A model generated the notes under the pieces. It saw only the letters and a program-made list of their open reading frames with translations. It searched no databases and was not told the origin of the DNA. DNA of 10,502 nucleotides, from contig DATBZX010000069.1 of NCBI GenBank assembly GCA_036512955.1, positions 1-10,502 on the forward strand, read 5' to 3'. Within the stretch, counting starts at the first letter, position 1, and the number at the start of each line of letters is the position of its first letter. Both the position numbers and the translations under genes were made by a program. Below, piece after piece: positions 1-6,658 of the stretch. Source of the stretch: DASRAA01 sp036512955 (lineage in GTDB: Bacteria > Acidobacteriota > Terriglobia > Terriglobales > Acidobacteriaceae).

Positions 1-15
1 GCCGTGACCGCAAGA

Positions 16-813
16 TCAGCTTACGAGCGCTTCATCGACGATCCGAATCACGCTTTCCCAAATGCCGCTGCTACTGGCAACTAATCCGGGCAGAAGTGTT
101 TCAGTTTGATTGAACTCCAGCTTTCCATCGCGGATGCAAGCGACCGTTCCACCTGCGGCGTTCACGAGCGCTACCCCGGCAGCAACATCCCATACGTGCT
201 TTGGGGAAAGAGTCCAGGTTGCGTCGGCCAGCCCGGCGGAGACCAGCGCCAGCTTATAGGCGACAGACCCGGTTGGCCTGATCGAGATTTGTTTACCTTC
301 GAATTGCGCCCACTCGCCGCGTTTACATTCCTGGCGACTGGCGAGCACAACAGCTGCGTCCAGATCTCTTCTTAAACTTGGCTGTGCGTGGCGCCCGTTG
401 TAGGTTACGCCAGAGTTTGGGCCTCCCAGAAACAATTCATTCGTCGCAGGGTTACAAACCCCGCCAACTATGGCGGCGCCGTCGATGACTAGTCCCACCG
501 AGATGCTCCATTCGGGGATACCATCCACGAACTCGCGGGTTCCGTCGAGGGGATCGACCACCCAGACAACACGTTTCGAAAGGCGACCAAGGTCGTCCGT
601 GTCCTCTTCGGAGAGCCAACCCTCGCCGTCCTTGAGTAATGCCGTGTGCAGCACGTCGCTGATGGCGCGGTCGACCTGGGTGACGACGTCACGCCCGCCA
701 TTGTCGCGGACGCTGAAACTGCCGGGGACAAATTGTTGGACGACAGCCAAAGCAGCCTGCAATGCATGCTGAATGCGAGCCAAATATTGTTGTTCGCTAG
801 TGTCAGTGAGCAT
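16..813 (-). CDS. cysQ: CysQ-like 3'(2'),5'-bisphosphate nucleotidase (inositol monophosphatase family)
   Basis: Predicted cytosolic, Mg-dependent phosphatase that converts PAP (3'-phosphoadenosine 5'-phosphate) to AMP, clearing the by-product of PAPS use. From the ATG at 813 the protein is 265 residues, normal for CysQ. Metal-binding motifs are visible in family order: TQVD (45-48), the acidic EE pair (69-70), DPLDGT followed by REF (87-95), and WDVAAG (208-213). The stretch GSVAYKLALVSAGLADA (182-198) is also typical. The open frame continues upstream to a TTG at 855, but the ATG at 813 gives the usual N-terminus and overlaps the stop of the upstream permease gene by 11 bases, which suggests translational coupling. 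It is the last gene of the cysD-cysNC-permease operon, and this context favours PAP over inositol phosphates as the substrate. A general inositol monophosphatase is the alternative. Confidence 0.88.
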   Translation of the reverse strand: MLTDTSEQQYLARIQHALQAALAVVQQFVPGSFSVRDNGGRDVVTQVDRAISDVLHTALLKDGEGWLSEEDTDDLGRLSKRVVWVVDPLDGTREFVDGIPEWSISVGLVIDGAAIVGGVCNPATNELFLGGPNSGVTYNGRHAQPSLRRDLDAAVVLASRQECKRGEWAQFEGKQISIRPTGSVAYKLALVSAGLADATWTLSPKHVWDVAAGVALVNAAGGTVACIRDGKLEFNQTETLLPGLVASSSGIWESVIRIVDEALVS

Positions 814-1603
814 GTGAAATGGAGACCCATAACATTCTTGTGCCGACCGCCACAAGAACGGTACAAAGAATTTGTCGAAAACGTTGTGCAGGCAGGAACT
901 TGGTGAGATACGCGCCGAGCAGTCCGCCCGGGATCGATCCCACGATGACGCAGGCCACCAAGCCCAGATCGACGTTGCCTAATCCGAACTGAAGCGCCCC
1001 GGTGAGACCTGCCAGAAAGATGGCATGAACAATGTCGGTGCCGACCATGACGGAGGGAAGGAAGCCATAGAACACCAGCAGCAGCATCAGGATGACGCTG
1101 CCCGATCCGATGGACGTGACACCAACGAGGATACCGGCAAAGAAGCCGATTAAGGTCACTCCAAAATGGTATTTGGGCTGCCGCATCGCTTCGAGGCTGG
1201 GCGTCAAATCCGCCGGGCGCCGTTTAATGTAATAGGCAATTGGAATGACGATCAGCAGAATGCCAATCACTATCTTCAGGAAATCGTTCACGCCGCTGCC
1301 GTAGACGGCGCGTATGCGCGCTAACAGCGTCACACCCAGGATGGCCCCAGGGATGCTGCCGTAAGCCAGGCTGAGAGCCAGTCGCCAGCTGACGTTTCCC
1401 CTCCGCCAGTGCAGCGCACCTGCGCCGATTTTCGTGATGCAGTTGATGACCGCGTCGGTCCCGACCGCCAGGATGGGCGGCACTCCGAGAACGGAGATCA
1501 GCAGCGGCAGCAGTAACATGCCACCGCCAAGTCCCGTCAACCCGACAAGAATTCCTACAACCAGTCCAACAGCGATTCTCGCTGCGATGGTGCCTACATC
1601 CAC
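803..1603 (-). CDS. TauE/SafE-family membrane permease (sulfate/sulfite-type anion transporter)
   Basis: A 266-residue integral membrane protein with about eight hydrophobic segments and the internal duplication of the TauE/SafE family. The first repeat carries GLTGLGGG (21-28) followed by a VGTDAV segment. The second, from about residue 148, carries GVTSIGSGS followed by VGTDIVHA. Each repeat ends near a GSIPG motif (82-86 in the first). The start is GTG at 1603, supported by AAGGGAG five bases upstream. The gene begins 49 bases after cysNC and overlaps cysQ, so it belongs to the sulfate-activation operon. Family members export sulfite, sulfoacetate or other organosulfur anions, or act as sulfate permeases. 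A TauE-family protein called CysZ sits in the assimilatory cys cluster of Corynebacterium glutamicum. The direction of transport and the substrate cannot be read from the sequence; sulfate uptake or sulfite export are both reasonable. Confidence 0.88.
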   Translation of the reverse strand: MDVGTIAARIAVGLVVGILVGLTGLGGGMLLLPLLISVLGVPPILAVGTDAVINCITKIGAGALHWRRGNVSWRLALSLAYGSIPGAILGVTLLARIRAVYGSGVNDFLKIVIGILLIVIPIAYYIKRRPADLTPSLEAMRQPKYHFGVTLIGFFAGILVGVTSIGSGSVILMLLLVFYGFLPSVMVGTDIVHAIFLAGLTGALQFGLGNVDLGLVACVIVGSIPGGLLGAYLTKFLPAQRFRQILCTVLVAVGTRMLWVSISHAH

Positions 1604-1608
1604 AGAGA

Positions 1609-1615
1609 CTCCCTT
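1609..1615 (-). promoter_or_regulatory. Shine-Dalgarno site for the TauE-family gene
   Basis: Read on the minus strand this is AAGGGAG, followed by five bases and then GTG at 1603. It decides in favour of the GTG start. No ATG lies nearby in this frame. Confidence 0.7.
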
Positions 1616-1652
1616 GCACTCGCCAACGATCAGGTTACGACCGCGTCAATTC

Positions 1653-3488
1653 TCAGGAAATCCTTGAAGAAAGATATTGCAGAACAGCTGCGACTGTTTT
1701 CGAGGAACTCTCCCTGGTACTTTCTTGATCGGTATTGCAGACGATCTCCGGCGCCAACGGTGGCTCATAGGGATCATCGATGCCGGTAAAGCCGTGGATC
1801 TGTCCAGAACGCGCCTTCTTGTACAAATCCTTTGGATCTCTCGTTTCGCACACGGAGAGCGGCGTACTGACATACACTTCCATGAAATTGCCGATGCTCC
1901 GGCGAGCTTCATCGCGGCTAGCCCGATAGGGTGAAATTGCCGAGACAAGAACGATAGCACCGTTGCGGGTAAGGAGTTGCGAAACGAATGCAATGCGACG
2001 GATGTTCTCGTCTCGATCCTGCTTGCTGAATCCCAAGTCCTTGCAGAGATGGTTCCTGATAATGTCCCCGTCAATTACTTCGACTTGCAGTCCGTGGGCC
2101 AAAAGTTCGGTGGCAACCGTCCGGCAGATGGTGGATTTTCCAGCACCGCTGAGACCCGTGAACCAGACGGTCAGGCCTTTTTGCTGGGCGACGCGCGACC
2201 CGGCTGAAGTTTCATCCAAGCCATCGCTGGCCTGCAGCGGCGACGCTTCCACGATCATGCCCGCGGCGACCGTATCGTTGGTGAAGGGATCGATGACGAT
2301 GAAGCTGCCAGTGGTCCGATTGCGCTCGTAGGGATCGCAAAAAATTGGACTCTGCAGATCAATCTGCGCTTCGCCGATTTCATTGAATTGCAGACTCTCG
2401 GCGTTGACCTTGGCCAGCGTATTGACGTCGAGTTTGTGATTCAGCCGGCTGATCCTGCCGCAGAGGACCTTGGTCGTGTGCTTGATGAGATATCTTGTGT
2501 CGCGTTGCAGAGGGGCCTGCGACATCCAGATGAGGTTGGCCGTCACCCTGGTGGAGACCGTGGGCATCTGCTCAGCGGAAACGAGCATGTCTCCCCGGCC
2601 GAGGTCGATATGGTCCTTGGTGGTCAGCACTACCGATTGAGGCGGGAACGCCTCCGTCAGCTTCTTGTCATACAGAAGGATATCTTTCACGGTGGTGCGC
2701 TGTCCGGAGGGCAGAGCCACGACCTCTTGCCCAGGTCTTACGATGCCGGAACCTACCTGCCCGGCGTAACCGCGAAAGTCCTGATCGGGACGGATGACAT
2801 TCTGTACTGAGAATCTGAATTCCTGGTTCGGCTCGGGCTTTGCCGGAACGGTTTCCAAAAGCTCGAGCAGAGTCGGCCCTTGATACCAAGGAATAAAGCC
2901 GTTGCAATGAATGACGTTCTCGCCGTTCAACGCACTCAAGGGAACAAACTCGAATTCGACACCGCGTAACGTGTCGGTGAATTCGCTGAACTGGTCCCGA
3001 ATGGAGTAATAGACTTTTTCGTCGAAGCCGACCAAGTCCATTTTATTGATCACAACGATCAACCGGCGGATGCCAAGCAACCAGGCAATGAGCGTGTGGC
3101 GGCGAGTCTGATTCAGCACGCCCTTCCTTGCATCGACAAGGATCAGTGCCGCTTCCGCTGTGGAAGCGCCGGTGGCCATGTTTCTGGTGTATTGTTCATG
3201 GCCGGGAGTGTCGGCAATGATGAACTTCCTGCGCGGCGTGGCGAAATAGCGGTAAGCGACATCAATGGTGATGCCTTGCTCGCGCTCCGCGCGCAGTCCG
3301 TCGGTCAGCAAAGACAGGTCAAGCTCTACGTTTTTCGCGGAAGAGGCTTTCTTCACCGAAGAAAGCTGATCTTCGTAGATGCCATTGGACTCGTACAGTA
3401 GCCGGCCAATAAGAGTGGATTTACCATCGTCGACGCTTCCGGCTGTCAGGAACCGAAGCAGGTCTCGTTCTTCCCCAACGGTGCTCAA
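1653..3488 (-). CDS. cysN: Bifunctional sulfate adenylyltransferase subunit 1 / adenylylsulfate kinase (CysNC fusion)
   Basis: A 611-residue fusion. The N-terminal half is the GTPase subunit of ATP sulfurylase, which works with CysD to make APS. The C-terminal domain is APS kinase, which makes PAPS. GTPase motifs: P-loop GSVDDGKST (17-25), the G2 region GITIDVAY (72-79), DTPGHEQY (93-100), NKMD (148-151) and a later SALNG. EF-Tu-like beta-barrel domains follow. The kinase domain starts near residue 438, with P-loop GLSGAGKST (445-453), DGD (473-475) and SAISPYRASRDEARR, which contains the Ser-Pro-Tyr-Arg region, then GFTGIDDPYEPP. All key residues look intact. The start is TTG at 3488, sharing TTGA with the cysD stop and preceded by a strong GGGAGGGG. 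Rhizobial NodQ has the same architecture and supplies PAPS for Nod factor sulfation, so fusion alone does not tell assimilation from sulfation. Confidence 0.96.
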   Translation of the reverse strand: MSTVGEERDLLRFLTAGSVDDGKSTLIGRLLYESNGIYEDQLSSVKKASSAKNVELDLSLLTDGLRAEREQGITIDVAYRYFATPRRKFIIADTPGHEQYTRNMATGASTAEAALILVDARKGVLNQTRRHTLIAWLLGIRRLIVVINKMDLVGFDEKVYYSIRDQFSEFTDTLRGVEFEFVPLSALNGENVIHCNGFIPWYQGPTLLELLETVPAKPEPNQEFRFSVQNVIRPDQDFRGYAGQVGSGIVRPGQEVVALPSGQRTTVKDILLYDKKLTEAFPPQSVVLTTKDHIDLGRGDMLVSAEQMPTVSTRVTANLIWMSQAPLQRDTRYLIKHTTKVLCGRISRLNHKLDVNTLAKVNAESLQFNEIGEAQIDLQSPIFCDPYERNRTTGSFIVIDPFTNDTVAAGMIVEASPLQASDGLDETSAGSRVAQQKGLTVWFTGLSGAGKSTICRTVATELLAHGLQVEVIDGDIIRNHLCKDLGFSKQDRDENIRRIAFVSQLLTRNGAIVLVSAISPYRASRDEARRSIGNFMEVYVSTPLSVCETRDPKDLYKKARSGQIHGFTGIDDPYEPPLAPEIVCNTDQESTRESSSKTVAAVLQYLSSRIS

Positions 3489-4405
3489 AAATACCCCTCC
3501 CTTTTCTTCAGCTCCATCGAGCCTTCCTGGTCATGATCGATAACGCGGTTTTCGCGCTCGGAGCGTCGGAAAAACTTGAGTTCTTGAATAATCTCCGGGA
3601 CGGTGGCAGCCGTGGACCGAATCGCGCCGGTGCAATACGTGCAACCCAGCGATCTCATGCGGCACATCACCATCTGCGGCTTCTCCCCGGGCAACAGGTT
3701 GATCGCGTGATCGAGCGGGATAAGGGAGTCTCCCCGAACCAACATCTCACGTTCCTTGGCGAAATACAGGGGAACAACGGGAATGTTTTCCCGGTGGATG
3801 TATTCCCAGACATCCGTCTCGGTCCAGTTCGAAAGGGGAAACACCCGCATGCTTTGGCCAGACTCAACACGGCTGTTGTAAAGATTCCAAAACTCCGGCC
3901 GTTGATTCTTCGGATCCCACTGTCCGAGGGAGTCACGAAGCGAAAAGACCCTCTCCTTGGCGCGCGACTTTTCCTCGTCACGGCGGGCCCCACCGATCGC
4001 AGCGTCGATGCCATTGGCCGCCAGAGCGTCCAAGAGCGCTTTTGTCTTCAACAGGGCGCAGCAGCGGGTGGTACCCAACTTCCAGGGATTGGCCCCCTCC
4101 TTCTTCGCTTCCCAATTGGTATGCGCAATCAGTTTCACTCCGAGATCGCTGCAAGTCTTGTCACGGAACTCGATCATTTCGTTGAACTTGAAGCCGGTGT
4201 CGACGTGCAGCAAAGGAAAGGGGATTTTGCCGGGGTAAAACGCCTTCTGTGCAAGTCGGAGCATGACCGAAGAGTCTTTGCCGACCGAGTACAACATAGC
4301 GGGTCGTGCCGATTCAGCCACGACCTCTCTGATGATGTGGATACTCTCGGCTTCAAGGGCGTCGAGATGGGGTAGGGTCCGCGTGATTTCCAACGTCGCG
4401 TTCAA
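3485..4405 (-). CDS. cysD: Sulfate adenylyltransferase subunit 2 (CysD)
   Basis: Catalytic subunit of the heterodimeric ATP sulfurylase; it condenses sulfate with ATP to APS, driven by GTP hydrolysis in CysN. From the TTG at 4405 the protein is 306 residues, close to the 302 of E. coli CysD. The N-terminal LEAESIHIIREV block (17-28) sits where expected. The PP-loop motif SVGKDSS is at 40-46, followed by LLHVDTGFKF (65-74), TTRCCALLKTKAL (112-124), GGARRDEEKSRAKER (138-152), a LGCTYCTGAI segment (253-262) and the typical C-terminus MELKKREGYF. An in-frame ATG at 4504 would add 33 residues with no family match. I prefer the TTG because AGGAG lies eight bases upstream and the length fits. The gene ends in a TTGA overlap with cysNC. 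It is the first gene of the operon. Confidence 0.95.
   Translation of the reverse strand: MNATLEITRTLPHLDALEAESIHIIREVVAESARPAMLYSVGKDSSVMLRLAQKAFYPGKIPFPLLHVDTGFKFNEMIEFRDKTCSDLGVKLIAHTNWEAKKEGANPWKLGTTRCCALLKTKALLDALAANGIDAAIGGARRDEEKSRAKERVFSLRDSLGQWDPKNQRPEFWNLYNSRVESGQSMRVFPLSNWTETDVWEYIHRENIPVVPLYFAKEREMLVRGDSLIPLDHAINLLPGEKPQMVMCRMRSLGCTYCTGAIRSTAATVPEIIQELKFFRRSERENRVIDHDQEGSMELKKREGYF
3494..3501 (-). promoter_or_regulatory. Strong Shine-Dalgarno site for cysNC inside the end of cysD
   Basis: Read on the minus strand this is GGGAGGGG, five bases before the TTG at 3488. It lies in the last codons of cysD. It supports initiation at the unusual TTG rather than at a downstream codon. Confidence 0.75.
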
Positions 4406-4413
4406 ATCCAGAA

Positions 4414-4420
4414 CTCCTGA
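4414..4420 (-). promoter_or_regulatory. Shine-Dalgarno site deciding the cysD TTG start
   Basis: Read on the minus strand this is TCAGGAG, with eight bases before the TTG at 4405. No comparable site precedes the in-frame ATG at 4504. Together with the family length it favours the shorter protein. Confidence 0.6.
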
Positions 4421-4445
4421 TAAAGTCGTATGCTGACTGACACTG

Positions 4446-4463
4446 AAAAAAGAGGGCTCTCTT
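4446..4463 (-). terminator. Weak terminator-like hairpin in the cysD leader (possible attenuator)
   Basis: On the minus strand the sequence reads AAGAG, a four-base loop AGCC, CTCTT, then TTTT. The stem is a perfect but short five base pairs, followed by a T tract. It lies about 40 bases upstream of the cysD start, where a premature terminator would control the operon. The stem has only two G-C pairs, so it may be too weak to act alone. Confidence 0.3.
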
Positions 4464-4479
4464 ATGGGCTTCGCCTGCC

Positions 4480-4511
4480 GCGCGAAACGCCGGGATGCGG
4501 CCATTTCGCGC
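4480..4511. repeat. Inverted repeat / extended hairpin in the cysD leader
   Basis: The arms GCGCGAAA (4480-4487) and TTTCGCGC (4504-4511) are perfect eight-base complements around a 16-base spacer. On the minus strand the spacer can itself form GCCG/CGGC with loop CATCC, giving a nearly continuous hairpin. It lies upstream of the cysD start and the terminator-like hairpin. It could be an RNA leader structure or a dimeric operator for a repressor. It matches no riboswitch class that I recognise. Confidence 0.5.
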
Positions 4512-4894
4512 CTTTAAAGACGCACAAACCCGTTGCCTAGAGAGTAACACAGTACCCGCGAATATGGCTGCTCGTCTGGCGCGGAATCGGCGGAAAAATG
4601 TCGCAGATTAACTTGCGTTTGCCGGACTGACTCGTTAATGTCCAGACGCTCCTGCGATCGCCGGCCGATGCGGTCGAAGCAGCCCCCACCAGGGGCATAA
4701 CGAAACTGATAATCCATTACAAATGAGTAACCTCCCGATTCTTGAGCGCGGTCTTGCTGCCCGAGGGCAACACGAGTTTGTAAAATACCGTGGTGCTGGA
4801 TTAGGATGACAAAAATCATCGGGCGTACCCCGTTCCGATCCGTTGTAAACTTCAGAACGCTTCGTCACTGGTACGTTCGGTGCCCTTCGTCACT

Positions 4895-4900
4895 AAGGAA
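4895..4900 (+). promoter_or_regulatory. Shine-Dalgarno site for the acyltransferase pseudogene
   Basis: AAGGAA lies five bases before the ATG at 4906. That ATG is in the same frame as the conserved LDGIRAIAI segment but is followed by a TGA at codon 5. The well-placed site is the main reason to take 4906 as the ancestral start. Confidence 0.55.
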
Positions 4901-4905
4901 TACAG

Positions 4906-6100
4906 ATGGAGTCCTACTGACATGCCGTCAATCACGGTGGGAGTGCCGCCTCCTCCAATCATCGGGTCGCCGATCTGGATGGCATACGGGCCATCGCAAT
5001 CTGGATGGTCATGCTCACGCATGCCTTGTACGCCTTTCCGAATAGCCCAGGAGCTTTGTCGTTTGTCCCCAAGCCGTTGATGCAGATTTTGAGCCATGGA
5101 TGGCTGGGTGTGGATCTGTTTTTCCTGCTCTCCGGCTTCTTGATCACCGGGATTCTGTTGGGATCGAAGAGCCGTCCCCACTACTTTCGGAACTTCTATG
5201 TGCGGCGCGTCCTGCGGATTATGCCCGTTTACTTTGCCGTCATCCTTGTGTGGTCATTATTTTTATCGCGGGTATGGCCGATATTTTCTACTGAGTTCGG
5301 TTTTTTGCGCGAATTTGGCTCAGATGTTGCACATCCGCCACGGGCATGGGCCGGCAACCCTGTGGTCGCTGGCCGTCGAGGAACATTTCTACCTGTTGTG
5401 GCCGCTCATAGTCTTGCTGCTCAGCGAGCGCGGTTTGGCGATAACGGCGGGAGCAATCTTTGTGATTACTCCTGTCCTGCGAGGGGTCTTTGCCGCCCAC
5501 GGAATGAATCCCACGTTGATGTACGAGCTGTCATGGTTTCGGTTCGACGGGCTCGCGGCGGGCGCGCTGCTGGCAATCTGGGCGAGGTCCTCTTTTGCGG
5601 GCAAGCGTGATAGCGTTCGATTTGCCCTGCTCCTGATGGCCGCGTTCGTTGTGTTGACATTTGCGGGCGCCCCCTTTGGTTTATCCGGACAAGCGACGCC
5701 TGTCGCGGTGGCTCTGCGTTACACTCAGGTCTACCTATTTTTTGGTGCGTTCTTTGTACTTGTTGTCGCCTTCCGGGGAACCGTATGGACAAGACCTCTG
5801 CGCTGGCAATTCCTTCAACTCAGCGGTGCCCTCAGTTATTGTCTATACCTGATTCATCTCTCGGTTGGTGACGGTTACGAACACCTGCTAAAGCGCCCAG
5901 GTCTTCCACTTATCTCATACGTCGGACCGTCTGGTGCCGTGTTGTTGCGTACTGCGGTAATGCTAGGAGTATCCTTTGGTATCGCGCTTCTGTCTCGAAA
6001 GTACCTCGAGCAACCATTTTTGTCGTTGAAGGACAGATTCACTGAAGCTGAACCCTTAAAGCCACGGCCGCAACCTGCTTCGCTGGTCGATGCCGTCTAA
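4906..6100 (+). pseudogene. Broken acyltransferase-3 family gene (OafA-like membrane O-acyltransferase)
   Basis: Members of this family are membrane enzymes of about ten helices that usually acetylate or succinylate surface sugars. The coding sequence is split. Frame 1 (from ATG 4906) has a TGA at 4918-4920, then reads RVADLDGIRAIAI, MVMLTHAL with the conserved His (residue 39), GWLGVDLFFLLSGFLITG and RRVLRIMP. After about 5301 the family match moves to frame 2: ANLAQML, LWSLAVEEHFYLLWP, WFRFDGLAAGALLA, GALSYCLYLIH and YLEQPFLSLK. Skipping one T in the T6 run at 5301-5306 joins the halves into a 397-codon frame with the usual spacing, so I infer a one-base insertion. No ATG, GTG or TTG lies between the TGA and the LDG motif. 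Two independent lesions point to a pseudogene, though a sequencing error in the T run cannot be excluded. It is divergent from the cys operon and was probably part of a polysaccharide locus. Confidence 0.85.
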
Positions 6101-6139
6101 GTACACGTCCCTTGCGAGACGCCAAGTGGACGCTGGATT

Positions 6140-6379
6140 TCAGCACACCAGCGACAGCGTAGGGGAAGAGGCTGGCTCTTCCAGGGCCTTGAACCATAAC
6201 TCCAGCATCAGCAACTGGTATATGTAGCTCTGATTATTGCGGCGGCCGCGATCGTGTTCGGCCAGCATATAGCGAGCAAAATCAGGAGAAACCATCCCTC
6301 GGCCGAGAAAACTCGGAATTAGCAAGGTGTCGTACACTCGCTCGCGCAACGGTCCGCGAAACCACTGGGTCGGCGGCAC
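6140..6379 (-). pseudogene. C-terminal remnant of an asparagine-synthase-family amidotransferase
   Basis: The last ~75 codons of an AsnB-type gene. Family-like sequence begins near QWFRGPLRERVYDTLL (from about 6367) and runs through FLGRGMVSPDFARYMLAEH and YQLLMLELWFKALEEP to a TGA at 6140. The glutaminase domain (with its N-terminal Cys), the PP-loop SGGxDS and the KRGFG segment are all missing, so it cannot be functional. It differs clearly from the end of the intact AsnB downstream (LQLWYLYVLELWFRAEV), so it comes from another subfamily rather than from a recent duplication. Upstream, family similarity stops abruptly and changes into glycosyltransferase-like sequence. It converges with the acyltransferase pseudogene, 39 bases apart. 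Confidence 0.72.
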
Positions 6380-6529
6380 GCAACTGGTCTGCCCGAATGC
6401 CTTCGATCAGGAATGCCCCACATACGGCTGGAATCGCCCAAGATCCCGTCCCACCGCGACCTCTGTCAACTGCCGCTCACTGCCTCCGTGGTGCAACTCA
6501 CGAGCCATCAGAAGGCTTCCGGGTTTCAT
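6360..6529 (-). pseudogene. N-terminal remnant of a GT4-like glycosyltransferase, frameshifted and joined to the AsnB remnant
   Basis: From the ATG at 6529 the minus strand reads MKPGSLLMARELHHGGSERQ, then LTEVAVGRDLGRFQPYVG, up to a TGA at 6407. This resembles the N-terminus of GT4 (GT-B) glycosyltransferases, whose first strand is followed by a glycine-rich GG-x-ERQL turn. In the next frame from about 6419 the match continues as AFLIEGIRADQLRAADPVV, which fits the family's following segment, so a one-base indel near the GGGG at 6416-6419 is likely. The similarity ends at about 6360, where the AsnB tail begins in the first frame. Only about 55 codons survive, with no acceptor- or donor-site core. 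The call rests on remembered family patterns, not a search. Confidence 0.55.
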
Positions 6530-6593
6530 TTGTAGGTCACGGCGACGCGCGCTCAGAATAGCAGCCAGTCTCTCGGATTCACAAAGCCCCTGA

Positions 6594-6623
6594 TTGACCG
6601 GCGCGTAAACCGAAGTTTAGAAT
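6594..6623 (+). promoter_or_regulatory. Sigma-70-type promoter for the AsnB gene
   Basis: TTGACC (6594-6599) and TAGAAT (6618-6623) each differ from consensus by one base and are 18 bases apart. A transcript would start near 6630, giving a leader of roughly 30 bases before the ATG at 6659. No strong Shine-Dalgarno site precedes that ATG; a GAAGG lies too far upstream. Confidence 0.55.
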
Positions 6624-6658
6624 CAGGTACCTTAATCGAAGGCGCAGAGTCTGTTTAA

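Larger units (their letters stand above)
4406..4905. other. Divergent intergenic region between cysD and the acyltransferase pseudogene
   Basis: About 500 bases without a convincing gene. The part next to cysD holds the Shine-Dalgarno site, the terminator-like hairpin and the eight-base inverted repeat. I could not find a convincing promoter for either direction by eye. On the minus strand, 4514-4717 is open for 67 codons behind a GGGAGG thirteen bases from its ATG. It has no recognisable domain, and I do not call it. Two copies of CTTCGTCACT (4860-4869 and 4885-4894) are 25 bases apart and probably incidental. The regulatory signals of the cys operon must lie in this stretch. Confidence 0.6.

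Noticed and set aside
3533..4375. 280-codon open frame antisense to cysD
   Set aside because: A shadow of the strongly conserved cysD gene; no domain recognised.
4406..4504. ATG-initiated 33-residue extension of CysD from 4504
   Set aside because: The extension has no family counterpart and no Shine-Dalgarno site, and the TTG at 4405 gives near-standard length with a good site. The inverted repeat also falls in this part.
4446..4560. SAM or other known sulfur-related riboswitch upstream of cysD
   Set aside because: I cannot match the conserved cores of SAM-I, SAM-II or related classes; only generic hairpins are visible.
4778..4807. Possible plus-strand promoter TTGTAA - 18 bases - TAGGAT
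   Set aside because: Two mismatches in each hexamer and about 90 bases from the ATG at 4906; too weak to call.
4514..4819. Minus-strand open frame of 101 codons (67 from an internal ATG at 4717)
   Set aside because: No recognisable motif or domain, only a distant GGGAGG, and it lies where the cys operon's control region is expected. It could be a small unknown gene but I cannot support it.
4860..4894. Direct repeat CTTCGTCACT twice, 25 bases apart
   Set aside because: Only ten bases and two copies; no array, no palindrome and no mobile-element context.
4880..5080. Frame-2 open frame with GTG at 4880 and ATG at 4922 overlapping the acyltransferase start
   Set aside because: Its residues do not resemble the family; the LDGIRAIAI motif is in frame 1, which has its own ATG and Shine-Dalgarno site at 4895-4908.
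5260..5330. Programmed ribosomal frameshift in the acyltransferase
   Set aside because: No stimulatory structure is evident, the family is not known for it, and a separate nonsense codon already disrupts the gene.
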